NCBI GenBank assembly: GCA_013054445.1
Contig: JAAMPI010000063.1
Location: 1 to 64,000, forward strand
DNA: 64,000 nucleotides
From: Cudoniella acicularis
Lineage: Eukaryota; Ascomycota; Leotiomycetes; Helotiales; Helotiaceae
Direction: 5' to 3'
This document shows positions 23,880 to 33,918 of this stretch, piece by piece. Positions within the stretch are counted from its first letter, which is position 1; every line of letters starts with the position of its first letter. Below the pieces are notes generated by a model. It made no database searches and was not told the origin of the DNA. It was given only the letters and a program-made list of their open reading frames with translations. Made by a program: the position numbers and the translations under genes.

Positions 23880-24450
23880 CCACAAGTAAATGACTCGATG
23901 TCGAGCATGCTGGGAGAGGTAGAGCGGCGACCGGTTGGTGACTCGTTGCCGGTGACCTTGCGCCCCACAAGGCTGGTCGTCGACCAGTCACTGACCAGAA
24001 CACTTACTTGCTCATCGGACCACCTTTGCGCTTGGAAGGGGTGATGGACTCGCCTTGGTTGGTGTCGAGGTGGGTCTGCGACTAGTTAGCAACCAGTCGA
24101 GGACTGGCTGGCAACTTCTAACCTTTACGTGCTTGCGGAGGGTCGCGGAGGGTCGCGGCATCATTCACCTTCTTGCCACAGACGCCGCGCAGGTTCTCCA
24201 ACCGGTTAGCAGCTGGTCGAATACCGGTTAAATGCACTTACCTCGCACGCGTTGATGCTCAAACCCTTAAGGGAGTCCTAGACTGCGACGCGTAAGTAGC
24301 CGGTAGCCAGCTAGTTAGAAACTGCTTACTATGCTGGTCATGACCCGCAACTTTGCAGGAAGTGTTCTTATCGTATGCCACTGGTGGGCGACTAGTTAGT
24401 ATACAGCTGGGGGAGGGGGCGGTTAGTGACTGGTCACTTACTTGTGTTGA
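23880..24450 (-). CDS. Possible intron-rich small gene whose introns share a sequence word
   Basis: On the minus strand five regions have both a GTAAGT-like donor and an AG acceptor 46-98 bp away: 24381-24441, 24278-24329, 24196-24241, 24076-24128 and 23910-24007. The intervening pieces of 36-68 nt include DSLKGLSINACE (24242-24277, exactly 12 codons), NLRGVCGKKVNDAATLRDPP (24129-24195) and THLDTNQGESITPSKRKGGP (24008-24075), and the preceding piece AYDKNTSCKVAGHDQH (24330-24380). Each putative intron carries a CTAAC-YRGT-type word near its 3' end that includes the branch site. I cannot find a start codon, and one junction (24129 to 24075) does not keep the frame that looks best. The gene model is tentative; the repeated word is seen directly. 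Confidence 0.35.
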
Positions 24451-24760
24451 CTGATGTAGAAAAGAAAAAAAAAAGGAAGGTGGAAAGGCCTCAAAATATA
24501 TACTGGTTGGCAACCAATAGGTGATCTGGAAGTTTAAATTTCAGCTAAACCTAATTAAGCTACCGGCTGCTAGTCGGTAAGCAGCCACTGCACGGCGCGT
24601 GGTGATCTGGAACTCAACTTTGTAGCTAGGCCTAACCTGGCGACCGGCTGCCAGCCGGTAAACAGCCAGCCTGACGCAAACTTGCATATCAGTCTCCGCT
24701 CAGGTCGCCAACCAGTTAATAGCCAGATGCCAGCCAGCTAAAAGACCCACCTGCCTTTTT
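23910..24760. repeat. Cluster of a short imperfect palindromic word
   Basis: Variants of (A/G)CTGGTTGGC-AACCAGT, CCGGTTAGCAGCTGG, GACTAGTTAGCAACCAGTC and CCGGCTGCCAGCCGGTAA recur about every 40-90 bp, often as imperfect palindromes or inverted pairs. In 23910-24441 they lie inside the putative introns of the minus strand. From 24500 to 24760 they continue without obvious splice sites. There are at least ten copies. Confidence 0.7.
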
Positions 24761-25928
24761 TCAAATCTCGCCTAATTTTAGCGCGAATTATGGGGCGAAA
24801 AACCGGCCCCGAGCTCAATACTCCCGGAAGATATTGTTATGAATTTGTTTAAGCAGAAGCGTAAATCAGGGCTACAATACCGTGGGATCAAAGCCGAGTA
24901 CCGTACAGCTTTCCATTTTGTGTAATTGGTAACTCGATAATGCTTAATCACAGCTAGGTGTCTTGGTTATCCACGTGTACGAGGGTGGCGCTGCTTGCTC
25001 GAGTAGTTTCTTAGAGACTCATTGTCATGTGATGTTAGGAAGCTCGAGCCAGTTATTGGATTTGGTCGACTCTAGCTGGTCGGATGAGTGGTATCATCAA
25101 TACAAGCAATAGCAACACAGGGATCGTCCGGAGGGCTCAATTGGGGTAAATCAAGTATATTATCAACTGTACAGAATCAAAGATCAGGTCGTCGGGCCAC
25201 ATCTCTAGACTACAAGTGAGACGTGCCCTAAAGCACGTGCTGGGTGCCATAGTAGCCTCAGGCTGCCAGGCACACACTTCAACAGTACCCTAGGACCGGA
25301 AAATGACGTTCGCTAGTGCAGTGGCGGAAAATTTCTCCACGAAATCCTTGCAGCGGAAGTTGATTTCCACAGTCCGGAAAGTGTGGCTTGTGGCAAATCC
25401 TCAACAATGAGGGAGACGCCTCACGGAATAAGTCTTCCGGGATAGTAGTAATGCTATGCTGCTAACCGTGTCTCAGCCTCTCAGAAAAAATCCTTACTCT
25501 TTGAATTGATCACCTTTATCAGCACATTCTTGCCGCTGGTTGAGACCGCAAGATGGGCACCGAACTTAGTATGTGAGACAATCGAAACGATGTTTTCGGA
25601 GCTTTAGGCTTAGGGCTCACCAGCGTAGAGAGTTAGAAACCTGAAATGTATACGTTAGAGCTGCAGCAGGAATGGGTTTCAAACTGTTTAAAACTCTTTT
25701 TATCAAATCCCATCTCCCATTCGCAATTCCTTCGTCAGCCAAGTGCTTCTGCAATAACTACTAAGTGGCAGGAAGTTTGTTGGTATCGGAAAGCTCCGTT
25801 GGCTTTAGGCGCAATTGGAATTTGTTGAAAGTAGGTTCAGGATCATTCACATTACATGATTTGAGAAAGGAGAAGCGAAACGATGCGCTCACTAAGTGCA
25901 ATTTGATATATCAATGGCTTTGTCGTCC
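24761..25928. other. Intergenic region with CGG-type palindromes
   Basis: No gene is seen. Two zinc-cluster-like sites, CGG-N9-CCA (25325-25339) and CGG-N10-CCA (25354-25369), lie at the left border of the four-gene group that follows. Confidence 0.45.
25354..25369. promoter_or_regulatory. Candidate zinc-cluster site, CGG-N10-CCA
   Basis: CGGAAGTTGATTTCCA; core and inner bases resemble the palindromes at 27863 and 33629. It lies downstream of the FLR1-type transporter, so any role is uncertain. Confidence 0.35.
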
Positions 25929-27656
25929 TCACCACTTTGATTTGAAAGTCGAGCGTTCTCTCATCCATCTCCCATAGTGATATAGAACAAGCATGCCCCC
26001 TATACATAACGTCATGAGTCCGCCCAGCAAGCTACAACCGCCATTGATCCCAAGCTTAAGGTACATCGCCCGTGCAAAAACCACAGTTCCGGTGGCAAAT
26101 GCACAGCGTGAGAAGTCTTGTGCCGCAAAAACGCTAGAAACATATTTCGGATGCGTGTGTGCCACGTACACGAAACTGCATAGCAGAATGAAGAAGACGG
26201 AGAATGGAAATAGCAGCATGCCGAGTGTCGGTATCATCCAATGCACGCTCGTTCTTGATGTCCACCCAAAAATGAATAGACTTATCGGTGGGAGGAAGCA
26301 AGCCCATAGCGCTGGCAGCAGGATTTCTTCGTGCTCTACAGGTGTGCCTGCCCGCATTCTGGGCTTGAACACTTTGTGGATATAGATGTTGTAGACGACA
26401 GCGCCTAGAAATGCGCCGATCATAATAGGGAGGAAGGCAAGTCCCATTTCTCCTAAAGAGAAGCCATATATACCTTGATACACCAGAGGAACGACCTCAA
26501 AAAAGGAGTAGTAAATGCCGTATATTAGGGAAGAGTAGACATTGATGAACAGCATCGCTGGGTCGAGGAAGGTGATTTTCAGAGGTGTTAGGATAGCTTC
26601 TGTGAAGACATCCGAAGAGGTGTGACGCTGCATTGTAATCTCGCGCCAGTACTTGAATCTCTGATCGTCCTGAAGATTTCGTACCCTCTTTGCTCGCTGG
26701 ATGAGGATCGTATCTGCATTCGTCTCTGGCAGGAAACAGAGCAAAATGAAAGTAGGGGCAGCAGCAATAGCAAGCTCCCACATCGAGAACCGCCATCCAA
26801 GAACAGGGACAGCGAATGCGGCGATGATTGGTCCTACTGCTGGCGCTGCTTGACATGAGATCACCCAGGCTGTCATCGCATGTGGCAACACGCCCGGGGC
26901 GAATATGTCACTGATAGAAGCTCCCCCGGTACAAAAAGCAGGACTGCCAAATACGCCCTGGAGAAAGCGCAGGAACATGAATCCTGAAGGAGAGTTGGTG
27001 ACTGCCGATCCGATAGTGACCAGAATGAAAGCTGCAAAAGAAATCGGATATGGCAGCGCGCGACCAACGATGGGAACCTCACTCAGCGGAGCGAAAATCA
27101 GTGCTCCAGAACCGTACCCAAGACTATTGATGAAAGTCAGCTAAAGTGTTTCAAGCAGAAAAGTGGTTAGGAACACTTACACATACAAAGCCAATCCTAG
27201 CGAGGCATATGCATTGCCAACGCCAAATTCGGCCATGAAGCTCTCCATTCCCGGGCTGTATATAGAGGCGCCCATATATACAACGAAGGAATAAAGCCCG
27301 ATACAAAGCAGTACAAATACCTTCCTCGATATACTCCAATTCATGGGATTCTGAGAATCATGTTCCGTGTACCAGCGAACAAGTATAACCTCCGGAGATG
27401 CCGTCTCGAGACTTGCATCAGGCATCTTCTCGACACCCAGATGCTCGGTGGGTGGGGCTCTCATATCCTGGTCGGTCCTAGGATGGTGTGGGATTGCTTT
27501 CGCGTCATTTGCACCAAACTCAACGTTGTCGATGTTAGAGATGCTGGGCCACTGGAAATAAATGGCGTCCTCCGCGGGATGCTTGAGACATTTTGGCTTG
27601 AACAGAGCTGAAACAATGTATCCGACAAAACTGGTATGGATGAATTCCAGAGACAT
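25929..27656 (-). CDS. FLR1-type (DHA1) MFS drug:H+ antiporter
   Basis: Plasma-membrane multidrug efflux carrier family with 12 helices. Exon 1 (27181-27656, start MSLEFIHTSF) holds a cytosolic N-terminus with the family signature DSQNPMNWS before helix 1 (KVFVLLCIGLYSFVVYM). A 57-bp intron (27124-27180) joins LALY-V to LGYGSGALIFAPLSEVPIVG, the motif typical of this group, followed by GSAVTNSPSGFMFLRFLQG and FGSPAFCTGGASISDIF. Later parts include SSLIYGIYYSFFEVVPLVY, the loop VEHEEILLPAL, and helix 12 near the stop at 25929 (RSTFKSKW). About 556 aa, no stops, normal size. It is transcribed away from the alcohol dehydrogenase, with a CGG-N10-CCG palindrome about 207 bp upstream of its start. 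Exported substrate unknown. Confidence 0.92.
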
Positions 27657-27862
27657 AGTCAAAAAGTGCTGACCGTTGCCGTACCTGGTCCAATGTCCTC
27701 GGCGTTATGATTCTTGTTGTCGTATTTATAACACCTAGGAAATGAGCAAGCGAATAATGAAATTTCAATCAATCTAGTACAGTATGCCTGCAGCCAAAAG
27801 GGGGAGCTTCACAGTGACTTGCTGTGACAGGTATGCATTTCATGGATCCCTGGTTTCAGAGG

Positions 27863-27878
27863 CGGAATTTAACTTCCG
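27863..27878. promoter_or_regulatory. Zinc-cluster-type palindrome, CGG-N10-CCG
   Basis: CGGAATTTAACTTCCG, a near-perfect palindrome with inverted CGG triplets, typical of fungal Zn2Cys6 activators. It lies 207 bp upstream of the FLR1-type MFS start. Related sites occur at 30131, 30201 and 33629. The binding factor is unknown and no Zn2Cys6 gene is seen in the window. Confidence 0.5.
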
Positions 27879-28208
27879 TACCGAGAATCTTGACAAGTCA
27901 GGACTTTCGTGGACTGACCAAGTTTCCCCAACTGGGGTTTGTGTCATGATTTCAGGTCTAACTTTGAAGAGAATCCATTATTGTTGATACGAACTTGAGT
28001 TCTAAGTGGCCATTATTACTTCTTGCTGGTGAGCAGGCCAAACATTATTGCCCTTCCTGGCGATTGTTGGGCAATCTATTGCGAGCAAACAGGTATTTGA
28101 AGAATGACTTCGCAGGATGGCTACTTATTTTGATGGTAGGTTAAGCATGTCAACTGTGTCTCATATTCCCTTGTAATTTACAGTAGAATTTGTATCCATT
28201 CCCACACG

Positions 28209-29763
28209 TCAAGGCAGCGGCCCATTTACACGGCAAACGGTTTTCCCTGTGTTGCGATCTTCCAAGAACCCTTGCATATAATCTCGTACCTCTCCCAAAG
28301 AGATTTGAGTAATGAGAGGAACTATCTGTTTCAAATGGATATAATCCAGCATCTGATATGCCTCTTCGCGTCCTCCCATCATTGCGCCCTGTAACCGCAA
28401 CTGCCTTTCTACCAAAGTCTGTAATGGCATGGAAAACAAATTGCCATCCCTCGGAGCCCTTGTAGCCGAATTAGCCAGTCTGACCTGATTTGAAATGTGA
28501 GTAGATGAAGTGAAAGCTATCAGCTTACCCGACAAACACGATTGATCCTCCATCGCGAACGTAGTCCGGAACATTATCTAAACCAAAAAACGAACTTGAG
28601 GTAACCACGCATGCATCTGCCATGGACGAGAAGCCTTGTAACTTGTAGCAAGCTCGCTGAAGTTCATCTTGAAAGATTTTTTGAGCATCTCCCACTTCTG
28701 CTGCTGGCATAGGGACAAATATGTCGTACACAGTAGGAGCAGCCGCTGCGAACGCATTCCCTTTAACTTCCCAATCAATGCCTACAACTTTGCAGTTGTA
28801 GATCTGCTTGGCTAGTAACCCTACGAGATGTCCGATGCCACCCATGATCCCAATAACCACAACAACGCTATTAGGCTGAGGATTCGACGTCTTGAGAGCT
28901 TTGAGAGCTGTTGATCCGGAGCACAGCGCAGCTGTTGCCGCAGCAGGATCGACCGAACCGTTTTTATCAAACACCCATGGAGGAAGAGGCATCATAGAAG
29001 CCCATGGAGCTGTGACATATTGTTGGAATGTTCCATTGTGGTGCTTGGGAAAGTTGGCTTGTGTGGCACAATTCTCCGGGACACCGCGTAGGCATAAATA
29101 GCAAGAGCCGCAGCTTTGGGCAAGATATCGCATTGCGACTGGCTTGCCGAGATGAGCTGGGTCGTAGCTTTGAACGACGTGACCGATGCCTTCGTGTCCG
29201 GCGATGTGATCGTGTTCTGGATAGCCTGGCTCGGGACCTAGGGAGAAGCAGACGTCCTAATTAGAGCTATTAGCCATTATACTCAAGAGGGAGGTTTGAA
29301 GAGAAAGACACGTAGTTGTGCAAATATGGCGAGTCAAGCAAATGCAAGAACACAAACTTACACTTCGACACATCCCGGTCCATGCCACTCTCACTACGAC
29401 CTCGCCCAGCTTAGGCCGTCTAACAGGAATGATCTTCTTTTGTATATTGAGCGTATTGCGCATCTCAGGAGTGATTACTGCGTCCTGTACCTCTGGGATC
29501 ACAAAACTTTGCATCGTGGAAAGCCTTGGTAGCTCATCGTTCACGGATTGAGCTCCAGCATTTGGAGACTGCGATGGAACCGAAACTGGTGTTGAGATGT
29601 GATGCTTACTATCATCCTCTCTGTCCTGACTGTGCTCTTGAACCGCAAGAGAGAGAGAAGTGGCATCTGACGTCAAAGTGAGAAGCTCATTGTTGAAGCT
29701 CAGTTTAGGGTCAGAGTCTGGAGGAGTGTGTAGACCATTCGGCTGTGGTGTGAGCAAGCTCAT
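28209..29763 (-). CDS. Zinc-dependent alcohol dehydrogenase with about 100-aa N-terminal extension
   Basis: NAD(P)-dependent oxidation of an alcohol to an aldehyde or the reverse. Exon 1 (29362-29763) codes for a Ser/Thr/Asp-rich extension (MSLLTPQPNGLHTPPDSDPK) followed by the GroES-like start (IPVRRPKLGEVVVRVAWTGM). The catalytic-zinc Cys is in MCRS-DV, across a 105-bp intron (29257-29361). Exon 2 (28529-29256) has GHEGIGHVV (zinc His/Glu), the four structural-zinc cysteines (CGSCYLCLRGVPENC) and the dinucleotide fold (VVVVIGIMGGIGHLVGLLAK). A 70-bp intron (28459-28528) leads to APRDGNLFSMPLQTL and the C-terminal MGGREEAYQMLDY, stop at 28209. About 459 aa against the usual 340-350. It shares the 607-bp upstream region with the divergent beta-glucosidase gene. 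Substrate unknown; the extension is predicted disordered. Confidence 0.9.
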
Positions 29764-30130
29764 GATTGTGTTTTTATTCTGTACGAGCATCTTGATTCAC
29801 CAAAACAAAAGTACCAAACTATAAAGGTATGCAAAATGATCGTGTATATTCTCGACACATATAATGCACCAACATAAAAACAAGACAAGAAGGAAAGTAT
29901 GGCAGACTGTTTTTTGATACCTGCCACAATAGTTGCTGCCAATTCCGACAAGAAAGGATAAGCCCCACGCCTTTTCATTTTCCGTAATGCAAGTTATACA
30001 CAAACATGTCTATGACTTCGCGGATCGGAGAATTTCAACCCGACGAGTTTCCTTAGGAGGATTTGCCCACCAATAACGGCGAGAATTTGTTCGGTGCTCA
30101 TTCCGGGTCGTTATCGAGCAGCTCCAGTCG

Positions 30131-30147
30131 TGGAGTTTCATTTTCCG
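30131..30147. promoter_or_regulatory. Zinc-cluster-like site, TGG-N11-CCG
   Basis: TGGAGTTTCATTTTCCG in the shared 29764-30370 promoter between the divergent alcohol dehydrogenase and GH3 genes. Spacing 11 equals the Gal4 spacing, and the inner GGA...TTTTCC resembles the sites at 27863 and 33629. Role inferred. Confidence 0.4.
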
Positions 30148-30200
30148 CCACTGGGCCACTTGTTGCCGGGTGGCGGCCGGGGTACTCTAGCGCTCGGTCG

Positions 30201-30217
30201 TGGAACTTCATCTTCCA
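30201..30217. promoter_or_regulatory. Zinc-cluster-like site, TGG-N11-CCA
   Basis: TGGAACTTCATCTTCCA, a palindrome-like word 70 bp from the site at 30131 and in the same divergent promoter. It deviates from CGG at both ends, so affinity would be lower if it binds at all. Confidence 0.35.
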
Positions 30218-30370
30218 TTTCGCCAAGACTACGGCATTGCGATCGAGATTATTCTTCATGAAGATGCCAGATGGACTTCTTGTCTCTTCCTGCGCTTTGT
30301 ACCCATGACGCCTTTTTACCTCCGCTGAATTTGGATCATCACAGCTCCGGTGTCAATTTTCGTCAGATCA

Positions 30371-33203
30371 ATGACTATGAGTCCTCCAAAAACTGCCCTT
30401 GAAAGCCTTCTTGGCCAGCTGACTATAGACGAAAAGGTATCACTGATAGCTGGCCATTCGACATGGCGTACTGCAGCAATAGATCGTCTTGGGATCCCAA
30501 ATTTGAAGGCGAGTCTCTTTGGGTTGCGAAAGCAAAACTTTCTTTGCTGCCTCAAAAGAATTGGAATTGTATCTAACAAAGTCGTAGATGTCGGATGGAC
30601 CTTCGGGTGCGCGGGGTGAAATCTTTGGCGAGGGTGTTCCTGCGGCATTTCTCCCATCGGGGGTCAGCCTTGGAGCCACATGGGACAAAGACATATTGTT
30701 CCAGATGGGACAGTTGCTTGCAAAGGAGGTGAGAAACTCACTGAACCTATTCTATACCAAGCTTTTGATTTAAATTCCCTGCAGGCGAAGTCCAAGTCCG
30801 CGTCGGTAATCCTTGCGCCTACCATATGTATTCACAGACATCCACTCGGTGGTCGCAACTTTGAGTCTTTCAGCGAAGATCCATTTCTTTCTGGGAAACT
30901 GGCGGCGGCTCATGTGCAAGGTGTACAATCCCAGGGAGTCGGCGCCACGCTCAAGCACTTCGTTGGTAAGCAAGATGACTCCCGAAGGCATGATATCTCT
31001 GATAAAGTACATCTAGCCAATGACCAGGAGACCAAGAGATTTCATTGCAATGCTGTATTGTCTCAGAGAGCGCTGAGAGAGGTCTATCTTTTGCCATTCC
31101 AAATGGCGGTCCGCGAAGCCGATCCTTGGTGTATCATGACAGCATATAACAAGGTCAATGGCCACCACTGTGATATGTCAAAAGAGCTTCAGATTGACAT
31201 TGCCCGGAATGAGTGGGGATGGGACGGAGTCTTTGTTAGTGATTGGGGAGGAACCAACTCGAAAGTAGATTCCATCAACAACGGCCTTGATCTCGAGATG
31301 CCTGGCCCTCCAAACAAACGCAAATTTTCGAGCATCAGCGAGGAAATTGCGAAAGGTGTGGTAGATCGCGAGCGTATCGATCAGTCAGCAAGGCGAATAC
31401 TTCACCTTCTTGAGAAGACAGGCAGATTCAAAGACTCAACTGACTACGGAGAAGTCTGTCTTGATCTGCCCGATCAAAGAGCACTCCTTCGCCGAGCAGC
31501 AGCGACCGGTATTGTACTTCTCAAAAATGAGGATAAGGCTCTTCCTCTATCCCTGTCGTCTGGATTGAAGAAGGTTGCCATTCTGGGAGCAAACGCCAAA
31601 ACGGTCGTGGCTGGTGGGGGTGGCAGTGCCTATATCAAAGCTCCTTATTGGACATCAGTGTATGGCTCGCTGGCTGAGAAACTCTCAAGGTCATCCACGG
31701 AGGTCACATACGCGGTAGGAGCAAAAGTGAACCGGTATTTACCTACGCCAAAGCTAGAATTAATGCGAAATCCGAAGTCAGGCGCGCCGGGTGGCTTATT
31801 AGAATGGTACAATGGGCACGAGATATTGAACGGCACAGTAGTTGCAGAAACACATGTGTGAGTAATTCCAAGAAATTATTTGTTGGAGGAGTGCTAACCA
31901 AGGTCTTATCTATAGAGAGGATATGTACTTCATGGACTTTGGAAACACTCCGGCTGCAATACTTGAAGAAACAAACTTTGCCTTCAAGCTCACAACACTA
32001 TTCACTCCTGCAACAACAGGTCGACACCGGCTATCGCTAGCCAGTATCGGTCCTGCAAAGGTATTAATAAACGGAAACGAAATCGTATCTCAAAGGGGCA
32101 CATTTGAGGACAAGGCTAACCTTTTCTTCACTTATGGGACAGAGGAGAAGATTGTTGAGATGGATATGCTTGGAGGCACTGAATACGATGTGCAGATCCA
32201 CTGTATCTCTCACGATCGGCAACTACGACAAGATATTTTTGATCAAATGGATCCAATGGAAGACAAATTCCAAGGCTTCAGACTCGGCTTTGAGGAGCAG
32301 AACGAGGACGATCTCCCGCGTGACGCGGCAATAGTGGCTCAGGATTGCGATGCTGCGATTGTTGTCGTTGGACGCAATAAGGAGTGGGAATCGGAGAGTT
32401 CAGATATTCCCATCTTCGAGTTACCTGGTGATCAGGTTCGCCTGATCAAGGAGACAGCCAAAGTTTGCAAGAGAACAATTGTCGTCGTGCAAGCGGGAAC
32501 TCCTGTTGCCATGGAAGAATGGATCAAAGACGTTCAAGGCGTCATATATGCCTGGTACCAGGGCCAGGAAATGGGTAACGCGCTTGCTGATGTTGTGTGC
32601 GGCGACTTCAATCCTTGCGGCAAGCTTCCAATGACGTTCCCAAAACGTATTCAGGACTGTCCGGCTTATTCGTCATTTCCAGGAGAACTGGGTGACTCTG
32701 TCTATAGCGAGGATATCTTTGTTGGCTATAAATGGTTCGATCTGCTCGGCACATCACCACTGTTCCCCATAGGCTTCGGCCTCTCTTATACCGAGTTTCA
32801 GACGTCCGACACCACCCTCAGCTCTACTTCTTTCACCCGCAAAGATATCTTGACCCTGCAGACCAAAGTGCGAAATATTGGTCAGAGAGCAGGCAGATAT
32901 ACTGTCGTTGCATGGACTTCGCCAGCATCGAAACCACGACTTAGAAGGCCAATTCGTCAGATTAGCGGATTTGCCATGACCCCATCTTTGAAGGCTGGAG
33001 AAGAATATGAGGTGGTAGTTGAGCTGGACACCCACAGCTTTGGCGTGTATGATGCGGAGAAAAGGTGTTGGATTATTGATCGGAATTCTGTGTTTGAGAT
33101 TCTGGTGGGTCCGACGGCTGTGGACACAGAGGTCATTGGCAGGGTTGATGTGCAAGACGAAATAACATGGCTGAAGGGTATTAGTGTAGACTCAACAATG
33201 TGA
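30371..33203 (+). CDS. Intracellular GH3 beta-glucosidase with PA14 domain
   Basis: Hydrolyses terminal beta-glucosides by a retaining mechanism. No signal peptide, so probably cytosolic. Exons 30371-30508, 30588-30728, 30785-31857 and 31916-33203 give about 879 aa. The first intron (30509-30587) has a GC donor; the others are GT-AG. The catalytic (beta/alpha)8 domain reads TIDEKVSLIAGHSTWRTAAI, SDGPSGARGEIFGEGVPAAF, GGRNFESFSEDPFLSGKLAA, LKHFVG (K150-H151-F152) and the nucleophile Asp in VSDWGGTNS (residue 246). A PA14-like insert (about residues 400-530, MYFMDFGNTPAAILEETNFA) follows, then the alpha/beta sandwich (AAIVVVGRNKEWESESSDIP; GKLPMTFPKR) and a C-terminal fibronectin-III-like domain (GFGLSYTEF onward). 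Odd: the usual Asn after KHFxG is Lys (KHFVGKQDDSRRH). The neighbouring sugar transporter supports a role in glucoside use. Confidence 0.95.
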
Positions 33204-33918
33204 GCCTGAAGACGAAAGAAAGATATCCTTTCCCTTGTATAGGATTGTGTTCTCAATTGTGATTCGTTTTTACGCCGTCATGCATCAGATTTTGATAAAG
33301 CTTACGAGTGATTTAAAAGCATTAAACCTGGGATCATCAAAATGATATGTTTATCTCAATGAATGTATTCAAGCGCTCCTCGAATACTATGGACAAAGCA
33401 TCTTTTAGCCCGCCATCGAATATCTTGCTTCCTCATCTCCCATTCCCTCGTCAACTGGCTCTCTCGGTCTAGCTTGAGATGTCACACATCGAACCGCTAC
33501 CACGGTTGTGAGTGTGACTTATCTGCGGAATTTCAATTTCATCTCCATGCATCTAGATTCAACTACTAATCTGTGGGGAAGTGGCCCTGGTCTTGCCAAC
33601 ACAGTGGGGCGGAATTTATTCTTAGCTGCGGAATTCCAACTTCCGCTACTTGTGAGGGCCGTGGCTGCCCGGATCTGGAATTCCTATCTTTTGTTCTATC
33701 CCTGGCTGTTCATCGAACGACCAGGATTCTGTACGTGAAAGGATATTTCAAGATATGTACCGCCTCCGCACCCCATGATATCCCCTCAATCTCGAGTCAA
33801 ACACAGTTTTGTCAAAGGATAACCAAATTTAAAATTTTCGCCACTGGTAGCGCTACCTCGTTGTCTTTCTAAATATCAAGCTATCTGGCTTGCTCAATAC
33901 CTCTTCACCTCTTCAGAT
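33204..33918. other. Promoter region of the sugar transporter
   Basis: 715 bp without a gene. It contains a CGG-N11-CCG palindrome at 33629-33645, two further CGGAATTT half-sites (33526, 33610), and a GTGGGGAAGTGGCC word near 33572 that fits the CreA consensus SYGGRG. Confidence 0.55.
33629..33645. promoter_or_regulatory. Zinc-cluster palindrome, CGG-N11-CCG
   Basis: CGGAATTCCAACTTCCG; inverted CGG triplets with 11-bp spacing, 274 bp upstream of the sugar transporter start. The inner bases match the site at 27863 (CGGAATT...AACTTCCG), which suggests the same factor. Confidence 0.55.
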
